Shown: positions 16,867 to 24,490, counted from the first letter of the stretch. The stretch is 26,746 nucleotides of DNA from an uncultured Candidatus Melainabacteria bacterium (GCA_934777245.1 CAKVND010000033.1:1-26746); one strand, 5' to 3'. Program-made: numbers and translations. Notes: generated by a model from the letters alone, not told the origin.

Positions 16867-18342
16867 ATGAGAAGAATTGCGATACTAACATGTGCATTTT
16901 TGTTGGCAGGACATAGTTTGGCTTTTGCGCATGCAGATGATGAATTATTTAAGACTGTGATAATCAAGGATGGAACAAACTTGTCAGTTTTAGATTGTGT
17001 TGCTACAGCGTTTAGAAATAGTCCGAAAATAAAACGTAAAAAATATTATCTTGATATTGCAAAAAGTCATGTTGGAATTGCTAAATCTCAGTATTTTCCG
17101 GTTATTGGTGCAGGAGTTGGATATTATAACGAAAATAATTCAAATGGTATTTATTATAATAATCATTATCGTGAACTTCCGAATGTTGGTGTTTCTGTAA
17201 ATAAAATGGTTTGGGATTTTGGAAGAACGACTGCAAATATTCGGATGGAAGAATTTTACAAACTTGGTGCAGAATATGAGTTTATGGATAGTTTGTGTTC
17301 AACTTTATTTGATGTAAAAGAAAAATATTATAAACTTTTAAGAGCGCAAGCGTTGCTGCAAATCGCAGAGAATAATGTGGAAATTAATAAAAGTATTTTA
17401 AAATATACTAAAAAGAATCCTGATTTGATTACAGCAAGAATGAATTTAAGTGAAGCTGAAGTTACTCTCATTTCAGCTAAAAATGATTATTTAAACGCTA
17501 AAATAGATTTAAATAATGCAATGTATTTGGATTCAACTCCTGATTATAAAATTCTTAATACTAAAACGTTTGACTATGATAATGATTATGATTTAACAAC
17601 AAAAAAAGAACCGCGTGAGTTTGAAGAATATAAGTTTAAGTTTTCACAGGAAAAAGCTGTACAAATGGCTTATGATAATAGTCCTGATTTACAAGTTTTG
17701 ATATCAACGAAAAAAGCAATGGAGCAATCGTTAATTTATATAAAACGAACATATCTTCCGGAGTTGTCTGCGAATGCCGGTTATGGATTTAATAATACTA
17801 ATGAATCATCTAATAATAGTTTACGTGTTGGAGTAAATTTGAATTCAACTGTTAATTTAATGGAGCTAAAACATTCAATTAAAGGAGCCGATGCGCAAGT
17901 AAAATTAGCTGATAACGAGATTACTCTGTTTAAGAAAGATTTATATTTTGAAGTTAAGAGGGCTTTTAATAATTATAATAAGGCGTTACGCGAAATTCCT
18001 ACTTCACAATTAAGGGCAAAACAAGCATTAAACTTTTATCCTATTGCGGAAAATTTATATAAAACAGGCATATTAGACTATACAGCTTTGCAGGATGCAA
18101 GAAAAGATTATATAAGTGCAATCGGAGGTTATATAGAAAGTCTTTATGATTATAATATCGCTCTAATTCAGGTTGAAATGGCAATGCATTATCACTTGGT
18201 TGATATTCACCACAAGACAGAGCATGCTATGTGTTACCACTCAGAAGAGTTGATAAATCATTTGAATGAAGTTTTAGGTTGTGATGAAAAAGAAGTAAAA
18301 CGTTTTAGACGTAAAAATAACAAAATGGAAGAAGATTTATAA
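16867..18342 (+). CDS. TolC-like outer-membrane efflux protein
   Basis: 491 residues. A signal peptide (1-21, MRRIAILTCAFLLAGHSLAFA) precedes a mature start near H22. The body has the two-fold repeated outer-membrane-factor layout: DCVATAFRNSPKIKRKKYYL and the matching second-half FSQEKAVQMAYDNSPDLQVL, each followed by long helices and strand segments (YFPVIGAGVGYY; YLPELSANAGYGF). The residues LYKTGILDYTALQDARKDY match the conserved end of the family's last helix. Trimeric members form the outer-membrane exit duct for type I secretion or RND efflux. No adaptor or inner-membrane pump is adjacent. A Lys/Arg-rich tail follows the last helix. It ends before a strong bidirectional terminator. Confidence 0.9.
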   Translation: MRRIAILTCAFLLAGHSLAFAHADDELFKTVIIKDGTNLSVLDCVATAFRNSPKIKRKKYYLDIAKSHVGIAKSQYFPVIGAGVGYYNENNSNGIYYNNHYRELPNVGVSVNKMVWDFGRTTANIRMEEFYKLGAEYEFMDSLCSTLFDVKEKYYKLLRAQALLQIAENNVEINKSILKYTKKNPDLITARMNLSEAEVTLISAKNDYLNAKIDLNNAMYLDSTPDYKILNTKTFDYDNDYDLTTKKEPREFEEYKFKFSQEKAVQMAYDNSPDLQVLISTKKAMEQSLIYIKRTYLPELSANAGYGFNNTNESSNNSLRVGVNLNSTVNLMELKHSIKGADAQVKLADNEITLFKKDLYFEVKRAFNNYNKALREIPTSQLRAKQALNFYPIAENLYKTGILDYTALQDARKDYISAIGGYIESLYDYNIALIQVEMAMHYHLVDIHHKTEHAMCYHSEELINHLNEVLGCDEKEVKRFRRKNNKMEEDL

Positions 18343-18344
18343 AT

Positions 18345-18384
18345 AAAAAAATAGCGTGAAACTTTTTGTTCACGCTATTTTTTT
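18345..18384. terminator. Bidirectional intrinsic terminator
   Basis: A 16-bp perfect stem, including A- and T-runs at its ends (AATAGCGTGAA/TTCACGCTATT), has an eight-base loop. It serves both the TolC-like gene (plus) and the ispG/small-protein unit (minus), which converge here. Confidence 0.9.
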
Positions 18385-18388
18385 ATTT

Positions 18389-18718
18389 TTATAGATCATG
18401 CCAACTTGGTGCTTGATGGATATCATGATGATATCTTTCATCGCTATCTTGTACAGGATCAAGATAAGCATAACTATTTTTTAAGAAATTAACAAATTTA
18501 TTGTTACTTCCTTTTTTTTCGTATAATGGTTCACAAGGTTTTCCATTAATGCGATTTTTCATAATCAAAATTTCTTCAGCTGTTGCTTCTGAAAAACCTC
18601 CATTTATCATGTATTCAGGCTCTGTGTATTGTGCAGGAGTAACATCTGCATTTGCTCTTACGCAAACAAGCGTAACTAAAGCTAAAACTAATAATAAATT
18701 TTTTCTCATAACACCCAT
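18389..18718 (-). CDS. Small exported protein, unknown function
   Basis: 109 residues from the ATG at 18718. The second Met (18709) gives the better signal peptide (MRKNLLLVLALVTLVCVRANA). The mature part of about 85 residues is polar, holds one Cys and ends with a His-rich segment (RYHHDIHQAPSWHDL). There is no recognisable domain. The start lies two bases behind the ispG stop, so it is almost certainly co-transcribed with ispG; neither possible start has a clear Shine-Dalgarno. The C-terminal histidines might bind metal, which is speculation. Confidence 0.7.
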   Translation of the reverse strand: MGVMRKNLLLVLALVTLVCVRANADVTPAQYTEPEYMINGGFSEATAEEILIMKNRINGKPCEPLYEKKGSNNKFVNFLKNSYAYLDPVQDSDERYHHDIHQAPSWHDL

Positions 18719-18720
18719 TC

Positions 18721-19785
18721 TTATTTAACTGAACTATATGATTCCATTATAATATTTTCTAATGAATTAATCAAGTCGGCTTCCGGAACTCTTGCTATAA
18801 TTTCACCTTTTTTAAAAATGTAACCTTCCTTGATTGCGCCAGCTATTCCAAAATCTGCATGGCGAGCTTCTCCAGGACCATTTACAGGACATCCCATAAC
18901 AGCAATTGTAATCGGCAAATCTAAATTTTTGAATTTTTCTTCAACTTTCTTAGCTAAACCGATTAAATCAATTTGCGTTCGTCCACAAGTCGGACAAGAA
19001 ATAAAGTTTACACCTTTTTTTCGTAAATTCAAAGCTTTTAATATTCCAAATCCGGCATGTACTTCTTCTACAGGTTGTTCAGTCAAAGAAACTCTTATTG
19101 TGTCTCCAATACCTTCGCTCAAAAGTGTTCCTAAACCAATTGATGATTTAATTAAACCTGATTTTAATGTTCCGGCTTCTGTAACTCCTAAGTGAAGCGG
19201 ATAATCAACTTTTTTAGCCATTAAACGATAAGCTTCAATTGTAGTTGGAACATCAGAAGATTTTAGCGAAACCTTTGTATTATAAAAATTCAAATCTTCC
19301 AAAATCTCTAAATGTCTCATTGCGCTTAAAACCATTTTTTCATGAAGCGGAATATCCATTTCAGCAAATTCTTTTTCTAAAGAGCCTGCATTGATGCCGA
19401 TTCTGATTGGTACTTCGTGAGCTTTAGCTGCTTCTACAACCTTAATTGTATGTTCTTTTTTCCCGATATTTCCAGGGTTAATTCTAAGAGCATGGATTCC
19501 ATTCTCAATACAAGTTAAAGCTAATCTGTAATCAAAATGAATATCTGCAACTAATGGAACCGGCGATTTTGCAACGATATCTTTAATAGCTGCTGCTGCA
19601 TCTTTATTTAAAACCGCAAGACGTACAATTTCACATCCGGCAGAAGCAAGTTCGCTGATTTGGTCTAATGTTTTTGCTACATCTCTTGTGTCTGTATTAC
19701 ACATTGATTGAACGCTAATAGGAGCGTCTCCTCCGATTTTAACGTTACCGATTGAAATTTGTTTTGAAAATCTTCTTTTAATCAT
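18721..19785 (-). CDS. ispG: (E)-4-hydroxy-3-methylbut-2-enyl-diphosphate synthase
   Basis: IspG (GcpE) converts MEcPP to HMBPP, the penultimate step of the MEP isoprenoid pathway, using a [4Fe-4S] cluster. The protein is the 354-residue two-domain bacterial form, without the extra middle domain of plant and Chlamydia-type enzymes. The N-terminal TIM barrel begins with SVQSMCNTDTRDV and contains LRINPGNIG (100-108). Cluster ligands are C264 and C267 (SCPTCGRT), C299 (MGCPVNGPGEA) and E306. All are intact. An extended -10 (TGC-TATACT) lies six bases before the ATG, with no Shine-Dalgarno, suggesting a leaderless mRNA. The small exported protein follows in the same unit. Confidence 0.97.
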   Translation of the reverse strand: MIKRRFSKQISIGNVKIGGDAPISVQSMCNTDTRDVAKTLDQISELASAGCEIVRLAVLNKDAAAAIKDIVAKSPVPLVADIHFDYRLALTCIENGIHALRINPGNIGKKEHTIKVVEAAKAHEVPIRIGINAGSLEKEFAEMDIPLHEKMVLSAMRHLEILEDLNFYNTKVSLKSSDVPTTIEAYRLMAKKVDYPLHLGVTEAGTLKSGLIKSSIGLGTLLSEGIGDTIRVSLTEQPVEEVHAGFGILKALNLRKKGVNFISCPTCGRTQIDLIGLAKKVEEKFKNLDLPITIAVMGCPVNGPGEARHADFGIAGAIKEGYIFKKGEIIARVPEADLINSLENIIMESYSSVK

Positions 19786-19791
19786 GATTTA

Positions 19792-19800
19792 AGTATAGCA
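19792..19800 (-). promoter_or_regulatory. Extended -10 promoter of ispG
   Basis: The minus strand reads TGC-TATACT, then six bases (TAAATC), then the ATG at 19785. The predicted start is the A of the ATG. Confidence 0.5.
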
Positions 19801-19819
19801 CAAAAATCTAATGTCAAAT

Positions 19820-20329
19820 TTAACCTAAATCTAATTCTTTAATTTTATTGACATCATCATCGCAAGTCCAATTCTCGTCATACATATTAACCATTACAAA
19901 TTTTTTAAATGATGAGTATTGCCACGCTTTTGGTGTCTCTGCACAAGCGTGCTTAACCGGATTATAGTGAATATAGTCTAAAAATCTTCGTAAATCTTTC
20001 TGGTTTTCAATTTTGTTACCTTCAAAACTTTTTTGCCAAACAATTTTATCTGCTGGTTTATATTTGTCATCTAAATTATGTGTAAAATATTGTTTGATAT
20101 TAGAAACAATTTTTGAAGTATCTTCAATTGGTTCTGGTTTAATAATCATATGAAAATGATCCGGTAGAATAACACCAGCAACAAAATCATAGTTATAGTT
20201 TTGTTTTGATTTTATAATTGCAGTTTTTAAAAGTGCAACATTATCTATTAGTATTGGTTTCATATTTGTTGTTGAAACCGTTACAAAAATTGAATTGTTA
20301 TCTGTACTCAAATGCTTATAGTTTGACAT
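19820..20329 (-). CDS. REP-associated tyrosine transposase (RAYT)
   Basis: A 169-residue single-domain Y1 HUH nuclease of the IS200-like/RAYT family. These enzymes cut single-stranded REP hairpins next to a GTAG-type tetranucleotide. The HUH motif is H58-F-H60 in GVILPDHFHMIIKP. The catalytic Tyr is probably Y119 in the family signature DYIHYNPVKH, aligned by eye to Y115 of E. coli TnpA-REP (YafM). The region WQKSFEGNKIENQKDL replaces the family's WQ..FWEH.IR, so one flanking His is lost. It stands alone, with no REP palindromes or terminal repeats beside it, as expected for a domesticated RAYT rather than an insertion sequence. REP-like palindromes lie at 12188-12297 and near 24472 and 25136. 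Confidence 0.9.
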   Translation of the reverse strand: MSNYKHLSTDNNSIFVTVSTTNMKPILIDNVALLKTAIIKSKQNYNYDFVAGVILPDHFHMIIKPEPIEDTSKIVSNIKQYFTHNLDDKYKPADKIVWQKSFEGNKIENQKDLRRFLDYIHYNPVKHACAETPKAWQYSSFKKFVMVNMYDENWTCDDDVNKIKELDLG

Positions 20330-20335
20330 AATCCT

Positions 20336-20344
20336 ATTGTATCA
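20336..20344 (-). promoter_or_regulatory. Extended -10 promoter of the RAYT gene
   Basis: The minus strand reads TGA-TACAAT, then AGGATT, then the ATG at 20329. The start would fall on the ATG. The AGGA in the gap is only two bases from the ATG, too close for a normal ribosome binding site. Confidence 0.45.
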
Positions 20345-20399
20345 TTAAAATAAATCATCTGGGCATGATATTTAAGAAGTTTTACGAAAAACCTTTTTC

Positions 20400-20408
20400 T
20401 GTTACAAT
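20400..20408 (+). promoter_or_regulatory. Extended -10 promoter of surE
   Basis: TGT-TACAAT, with a -35-like TTTACG 16 bases upstream (20381-20386). Initiation near 20415 gives a 19-base leader that contains AGGAG. Confidence 0.5.
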
Positions 20409-20433
20409 AAATTCATAATTTCTAGGAGAAACT

Positions 20434-21228
20434 ATGAAAATACTTGTATCTAACGACGATGGAATTTTAGCAAACGGTATACGGGCTTTAATTGAAGCTC
20501 TTTCGCCATGTCATGAAGTTTATGTCGTAGCACCTGATAGAGAAAGAAGCGCTGCGGGTCATTCGCTTACTTTACAAACTCCGCTTAGAGTTGAAGAAGT
20601 TGATGCAAAATATGGAGCAAAACGTTGTTGGATGACAACAGGTACTCCGGGAGATTGTGTAAAACTCGCGATAAATGCGATTTTAGAAAAAGACGAACTG
20701 CCGGATTTGGTAATTTCGGGGATTAATCATGGACCGAATTTAGGTGCTGATATTTTATATTCAGGAACTGTAAGTTGCGCGATGGAAGGCGCTATGATGG
20801 GATATCCGAGTATTGCAACTTCATTAGCAAGTATGAGCACAGAATATGAATCTTTTAAAGTAGCAGCTGAGTTCATTGCGACTTTGTTAGAAAAAATTGA
20901 TATTAAAAAATTCCCATCGAAAACAATTTTGAATATAAATGTTCCGGGTTTAGAAAAAGAGGATATTGGCGGGGCTTCTGCTACAGAACTTGGAAGCAGG
21001 ATGTTTACTGATGCTTATGAAAAACGAATAGATCCGCGCGGAAAAGTTTATTACTGGATGGCAGGAGAATTGGTTAATGAGCCGGAAAATGCGTCAACAG
21101 ATATCGCAGCAGTTAGAAATAATAAGATTTCAATCACTCCTGTTACTTATGAAATGACAAGAACTAATATTATAGAAGATTTAGAAAAAGACTTATGTCG
21201 TGAAAAATTATGTAATTGGTTTCTGTAG
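20434..21228 (+). CDS. surE: 5'/3'-nucleotidase SurE
   Basis: SurE is a metal-dependent phosphatase acting on nucleoside monophosphates (and exopolyphosphate in some species) in the cytoplasm. The 264 residues are typical. The metal site is D8-D9 in SNDDGILANG, S39 in DRERSAAGHS and N98 in ISGINHGPNLGADILYSGT. A TTGTPGDCVKLAI segment (68-80) completes the nucleotide pocket. Start support: AGGAG five bases upstream. The DtxR-like regulator gene follows nine bases after the stop, with its own ribosome binding site, so the two probably share an mRNA. Confidence 0.96.
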   Translation: MKILVSNDDGILANGIRALIEALSPCHEVYVVAPDRERSAAGHSLTLQTPLRVEEVDAKYGAKRCWMTTGTPGDCVKLAINAILEKDELPDLVISGINHGPNLGADILYSGTVSCAMEGAMMGYPSIATSLASMSTEYESFKVAAEFIATLLEKIDIKKFPSKTILNINVPGLEKEDIGGASATELGSRMFTDAYEKRIDPRGKVYYWMAGELVNEPENASTDIAAVRNNKISITPVTYEMTRTNIIEDLEKDLCREKLCNWFL

Positions 21229-21237
21229 GAGCAAAGA

Positions 21238-21747
21238 ATGAAAGAATTGACTGTAAGCCTTGAAAACTATTTGTTAACAATATATGAACTAATTAAAGAT
21301 AATGATGAAATTAAAGTTCACGATGTTGCAGAAAAAATGCACATAGGTGGTGCTTCAACTTCCGAGGCTATTAAAACGCTTGCAGCAAAAGAATTTATAG
21401 ATTACAAACCATATCATCCGATTAAAATTACACAAAAAGGTATTGAAGCGGCAGAAAAGAAGATTTTGCGACATCAAACAATTGCAAAATTTTTGTCAGA
21501 AGTTCTGATGTTAGATGCAGATAATATCGAGAGTTTTGCGTCCAAAATGGAATTTTCAATGCCAAATGACGTGTTAGACAGATTTATCGAATACTTAACT
21601 TTTATGCAAAAGTGTAGCTGTAAAGAGCCAAAGTGGGTTAAGAGTTTTCACAAGTATTTGGAAAATGGAAAAATGCAAGAAAAATGCGTTCTTTGCGCTA
21701 AAAATAAAGAAAATTTTGATAATAGCGGTTGTTGTGGCTGTAAATAA
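21238..21747 (+). CDS. DtxR/MntR-like regulator with Cys-rich tail
   Basis: 169 residues. A winged helix-turn-helix (about 5-65: VSLENYLLTIYELI, IKVHDVAEKMHIGGASTSEAIKTL as two segments) is followed by the DtxR dimerisation domain (70-125, RHQTIAKFLSEVLMLD). Family members repress iron- or manganese-uptake genes when metal-bound. The usual ligand stretch EACRMEH reads FASKMEF here, so the Cys and His ligands are missing, though H79 and E105 remain. The C-terminus instead has seven Cys (126, 128, 150, 153, 165, 166, 168), replacing the usual SH3-like domain. The start has TAGGAG a few bases upstream. A feoA remnant lies 2.7 kb downstream. It may sense iron, zinc or an Fe-S cluster; this is inference. 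Confidence 0.85.
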   Translation: MKELTVSLENYLLTIYELIKDNDEIKVHDVAEKMHIGGASTSEAIKTLAAKEFIDYKPYHPIKITQKGIEAAEKKILRHQTIAKFLSEVLMLDADNIESFASKMEFSMPNDVLDRFIEYLTFMQKCSCKEPKWVKSFHKYLENGKMQEKCVLCAKNKENFDNSGCCGCK

Positions 21748-21761
21748 AAGATTTACGGATG

Positions 21762-21767
21762 TATAAT
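21762..21767 (+). promoter_or_regulatory. -10 box just before the spoIID-like gene
   Basis: TATAAT at 21762-21767 predicts a start at 21774, three bases before the preferred ATG at 21777. It would lie inside the coding region if the upstream ATG (21759) were used, which supports the downstream start. Confidence 0.4.
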
Positions 21768-21776
21768 ATTAATATT

Positions 21777-22646
21777 ATGGGGATTAGAAGAGCTTTAATA
21801 CTGATTTTAATATTTATTTGTTTTATTAGTCCTTGTTTTGCAATAAAAATAGGGCTTCAAACTCATGTAAACAGAACATTTATTGGTGCTTCAACGAAAG
21901 CTGATATTATAAATTGCGATACAAATAAATTGATTTTTGTAATGGAAAAGATGAAAGGTTATGAAATGAAACCTTATCGAGGAGTAATCGCAATTAAAGT
22001 TGACGGCGAATGGAAAAAAATGAATGCCAATAAAATTGTTATAAAACCGGAGCCAAACGGATTTGTAAGTGTTAAAAGAAAATGGTACAGAGGACATTTT
22101 AAAGTTATAAATGACGGTTTAGGCTTGACTGTTATAAATGATATTCCTATGGAAAAATATCTGCAAGGAGTTGTACCTTCAGAAATGCCTTCAAGTTGGG
22201 AACATGAAGCACATAAAGCGCAAGCAATTGCTGCTAGGAGTTACGCTATTGCGAATAAAGGCAAACGTGCAAAATACGGATATGATTTAAAAGATACTCC
22301 GGAAGATCAGGCTTATGGTGGAGCAAGCGCAGAAAAATCAAATACAAATGATGCTGTTACTGAGACTGCAAATATAGTTCTTGTTTGCCAAGGTAAAATA
22401 GTACCTGCTTATTATTCAGCTTCTGCCGGAGGAAGAACGAATACTGGCGGTCAAGTTTGGTCAAGAGATTTGCCGTTCTTAAAATCAGTTCCGTCTTTTG
22501 ATGAAGGCATAAAAAAGAACGGGCATGGAGTCGGTATGAGTCAATATGGTGCGAATAATCTTGCAAAGCGCGGATATAATGCGTATCAAATTTTAAAATA
22601 TTTTTATGCGAATACAAAATTTGCAAGAGTTAGAAATGAGTATTAG
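21777..22646 (+). CDS. SpoIID/LytB-domain protein, compact form
   Basis: 289 residues from the ATG at 21777; an in-frame ATG at 21759 adds six residues ahead of the signal peptide. The signal peptide is MGIRRALILILIFICFISPCFA. SpoIID/LytB proteins bind or cleave denuded glycan strands or enhance amidases in the cell envelope. Conserved parts are IPMEKYLQGVVPSEMPSSW (123-141, with the likely catalytic E136), AHKAQAIAARSYA (145-157), PAYYSASAGGRT (210-221) and HGVGMSQYGA (250-259). Between SVPSFDEG (237-244) and NGHGVGMSQ (248-256) only three residues remain, where typical SpoIID proteins have about 100. The reading frame is open throughout, so this looks like a true deletion. The gene is third in a surE - regulator - spoIID run. 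Confidence 0.88.
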   Translation: MGIRRALILILIFICFISPCFAIKIGLQTHVNRTFIGASTKADIINCDTNKLIFVMEKMKGYEMKPYRGVIAIKVDGEWKKMNANKIVIKPEPNGFVSVKRKWYRGHFKVINDGLGLTVINDIPMEKYLQGVVPSEMPSSWEHEAHKAQAIAARSYAIANKGKRAKYGYDLKDTPEDQAYGGASAEKSNTNDAVTETANIVLVCQGKIVPAYYSASAGGRTNTGGQVWSRDLPFLKSVPSFDEGIKKNGHGVGMSQYGANNLAKRGYNAYQILKYFYANTKFARVRNEY

Positions 22647-22653
22647 TCAAACA

Positions 22654-22956
22654 TTAATGTTTATAAATGATAATATAATTTCTTTCAATTTCCGTTTTAA
22701 AGTAATCCGGTAATTTATCATACTGATGAATATCAACCAGAATTGGAATATTGCTGTCGCTAATTAATTGTTTTAAAGCATACACATTTTTTGATTCATC
22801 ATTAAACGATTTTACAACTAAATCTAAATCGCTCCCTTCATGCGCAGTTCCATCAATTCTGCTACCGTAAGCCCAAATTTCGGCATTAGGACAGTATTTG
22901 TCAAAAATTTCAGTCAATATTTGCAAATCTTTAGGTCTTAAAAACAATTTATCCAT
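22654..22956 (-). CDS. mntA: MNT-type antitoxin nucleotidyltransferase
   Basis: 100 residues, a minimal nucleotidyltransferase. The motif GSX10DXD is exact: G31-S32 in WAYGSRIDG and D43-L-D45 in GSDLDLVV; the third carboxylate is D75 in ILVDIHQ. In the studied MntA/HepT pair the antitoxin adds AMP units to a Tyr of the HEPN toxin. The true start is the ATG at 22956, which overlaps the toxin stop by eight bases (ATGGATAA); an in-frame TTG at 22962 is less likely. It lies downstream of its toxin gene, the usual order for this family, and converges on spoIID with seven bases between the stops. Confidence 0.9.
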   Translation of the reverse strand: MDKLFLRPKDLQILTEIFDKYCPNAEIWAYGSRIDGTAHEGSDLDLVVKSFNDESKNVYALKQLISDSNIPILVDIHQYDKLPDYFKTEIERNYIIIYKH

Positions 22957-23362
22957 TTGCAATTACATCCTTTAAGTGTTTTGCATCAGCTAAAAAATCA
23001 TCAACTAAGCTCAAAGTCTCTTCTGCAAACGCACGACCATAATCGTGAGCAGTGCTATTTCTATTGTCGCGATAATGTAGCCAACGTTCAGTTTCTTCCA
23101 TATTTATTAATGAAAATTTATTAGCATATCTGAATAAATCTTTAAAGTTCAACGTATCAACAGATTTTTTCGTTGCAAAAAAAGGAGTAATTCGCTTTTT
23201 TAGCAATTTGCCTGCTTGTTCTAATGTGATTTCAAAACCTTTTACGAGTGAATTTCTATACATTTCGTAATCAATTGAACCTTCATTCGCGGTTTTAATA
23301 GCAGTACGAGCTTTTTCTAATGTTGCAATACATTTTTCTAAATATTCTACATTGATTGACAT
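22949..23362 (-). CDS. hepT: HEPN-domain toxin (HepT/HI0074 family)
   Basis: 137 residues, all-helical. The toxin motif RX4HXY is exact: R101-N-S-T-A-H106-D-Y108 in YRDNRNSTAHDYG. R and H form the RNase site of HEPN toxins, and the Tyr is the residue AMPylated by MntA in the characterised pair. Residues 36-55 (YRNSLVKGFEITLEQAGKLL) match the HI0074-type helix. The start is supported by AAGGAAAG about seven bases upstream. Transcription probably starts in the spacer shared with the divergent TPR gene (weak TTGCGA-16-TAATAA on the minus strand). With the overlapping MNT gene it forms a type VII-like toxin-antitoxin module. Confidence 0.9.
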   Translation of the reverse strand: MSINVEYLEKCIATLEKARTAIKTANEGSIDYEMYRNSLVKGFEITLEQAGKLLKKRITPFFATKKSVDTLNFKDLFRYANKFSLINMEETERWLHYRDNRNSTAHDYGRAFAEETLSLVDDFLADAKHLKDVIANG

Positions 23363-23456
23363 GTGGAACTTTCCTTTTTTTAATTATTATTACACAAAAC
23401 GCAAACATTCGCAAAAGTAATCTACAAAATTGGACAATATAATCATTTTAATTTTA

Positions 23457-23465
23457 TGCTAAAAT
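23457..23465 (+). promoter_or_regulatory. Extended -10 promoter of the TPR gene
   Basis: TGC-TAAAAT ends seven bases before the ATG at 23473, so transcription would start at or one base before it. No Shine-Dalgarno is present. A further TATAAT at 23438-23443 could give a short leader instead. Confidence 0.4.
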
Positions 23466-23472
23466 AGGCATT

Positions 23473-24402
23473 ATGAAAGACAAAAATAAAATTATTAAAA
23501 AAATTAGTGATGCACTTAATGCAAATGATTTGGATGCTGCAAGAAAACTTGTTGAAAATGATTTAAAGCGGGTTGGATTGAAAGAAGAATATTATTTTTA
23601 TCTTGCTTTAATTCAAAAAGATTTAAAGAAAAAACTTGAATTATATACATTTGCATTAAATTTAAATGAAAACTTTTTAGACGCATGGATAAATCGTGGT
23701 CTTGTTTATAATGAACTTGGAGATTACGAAAAATCAATAAGTGATTATAATAAGGCGATTGAAATAGATTCAAAATGCGCACTAGCATTTAATAATCGCG
23801 GTTATACAAGGTTTAAACAAAAAGATTATCAAGGTGCATTGGAAGATTATAACAAAGCAATCTTGCTTAATCCAAAATTCCAAATGGCATTAGATAATAA
23901 GGCTTTGTTGTTTCAAACTGTTTGCATAAAAGACGATAAAGATTTTAATGAAAAATATTATTTAAGCCTTGGAATTGCAGATGTAAATGAAGGTAATTTC
24001 CCTGAAGCAATAAGTAGTTTGGATGAAGCATTAACTCTTAATCCAAATTCAGAAGTGGCATATTTTTATAAGGCAATATGTTTTCATAGTTTAAATAGAA
24101 CAGCAGAAGCTTATGAAAATTATACAAAAGCTATAGAATTAAATAAAAATATGGTTGATGCGTATTTTAATCGCGGTCAATTGTTATTTAAGACAAATCC
24201 GAAGCAGGCGCTTGATGATTTTGTTTCTGCAGTTGCTTTAGATTCAAAATTCATTGACGCGTATTATTCAATTGCTGCGATTCAGAAAAATTTAGGACAA
24301 TACAATGAGGCAATTAAAAATTTAGATAAAATCATAGAGCTAGAGCCACAAGCCGTAAATGCAAAAGCATTGAAAAAGTTGATTGAAAACAAGTATTTAT
24401 AA
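23473..24402 (+). CDS. Tetratricopeptide-repeat protein
   Basis: 309 residues, almost wholly TPR. Clear 34-residue units include one with AWINRGLVYNELGDYEKSIS, one with AFNNRGYTRFKQKDYQGALE, one with EAISSLDEALTLNPNSEVAY, one with AYFNRGQLLFKTNPKQALDD and one with AYYSIAAIQKNLGQYNEAIK. The N-terminal 50 residues are a helical, Lys-rich lead. There is no signal peptide or other domain, so it is a cytoplasmic scaffold of unknown partner. The genes behind it are convergent or unrelated, so context gives no function. It ends before a bidirectional terminator palindrome. Confidence 0.9.
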   Translation: MKDKNKIIKKISDALNANDLDAARKLVENDLKRVGLKEEYYFYLALIQKDLKKKLELYTFALNLNENFLDAWINRGLVYNELGDYEKSISDYNKAIEIDSKCALAFNNRGYTRFKQKDYQGALEDYNKAILLNPKFQMALDNKALLFQTVCIKDDKDFNEKYYLSLGIADVNEGNFPEAISSLDEALTLNPNSEVAYFYKAICFHSLNRTAEAYENYTKAIELNKNMVDAYFNRGQLLFKTNPKQALDDFVSAVALDSKFIDAYYSIAAIQKNLGQYNEAIKNLDKIIELEPQAVNAKALKKLIENKYL

Positions 24403-24419
24403 AATTTAATATAATAAAG

Positions 24420-24461
24420 AAAAGCGTCGGATTTTGTAATTACAAAATCCGACGCTTTTTT
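24420..24461. terminator. Bidirectional terminator palindrome, copy 1
   Basis: A perfect 42-base palindrome: AAAAGCGTCGGATTTTG and its inverse around TAATTA, flanked by T-runs on both strands. It ends the TPR gene (plus) and the feoA remnant (minus). The inner part CGGATTTTG recurs in copy 2 at 25086-25123. Confidence 0.8.
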
Positions 24462-24471
24462 ATCTATACAG

Positions 24472-24490
24472 GTTGGGCTTTCAGCCCAAC
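24472..24490. repeat. REP-like hairpin, copy 1
   Basis: GTTGGGCT-TTC-AGCCCAAC, an 8-bp perfect stem preceded by ACAG. It overlaps the last codons and stop of the feoA remnant. Copy 2 lies at 25136-25154. In both places the hairpin is next to a TCGGATTTTG palindrome, so the two form a composite cassette. Confidence 0.65.
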
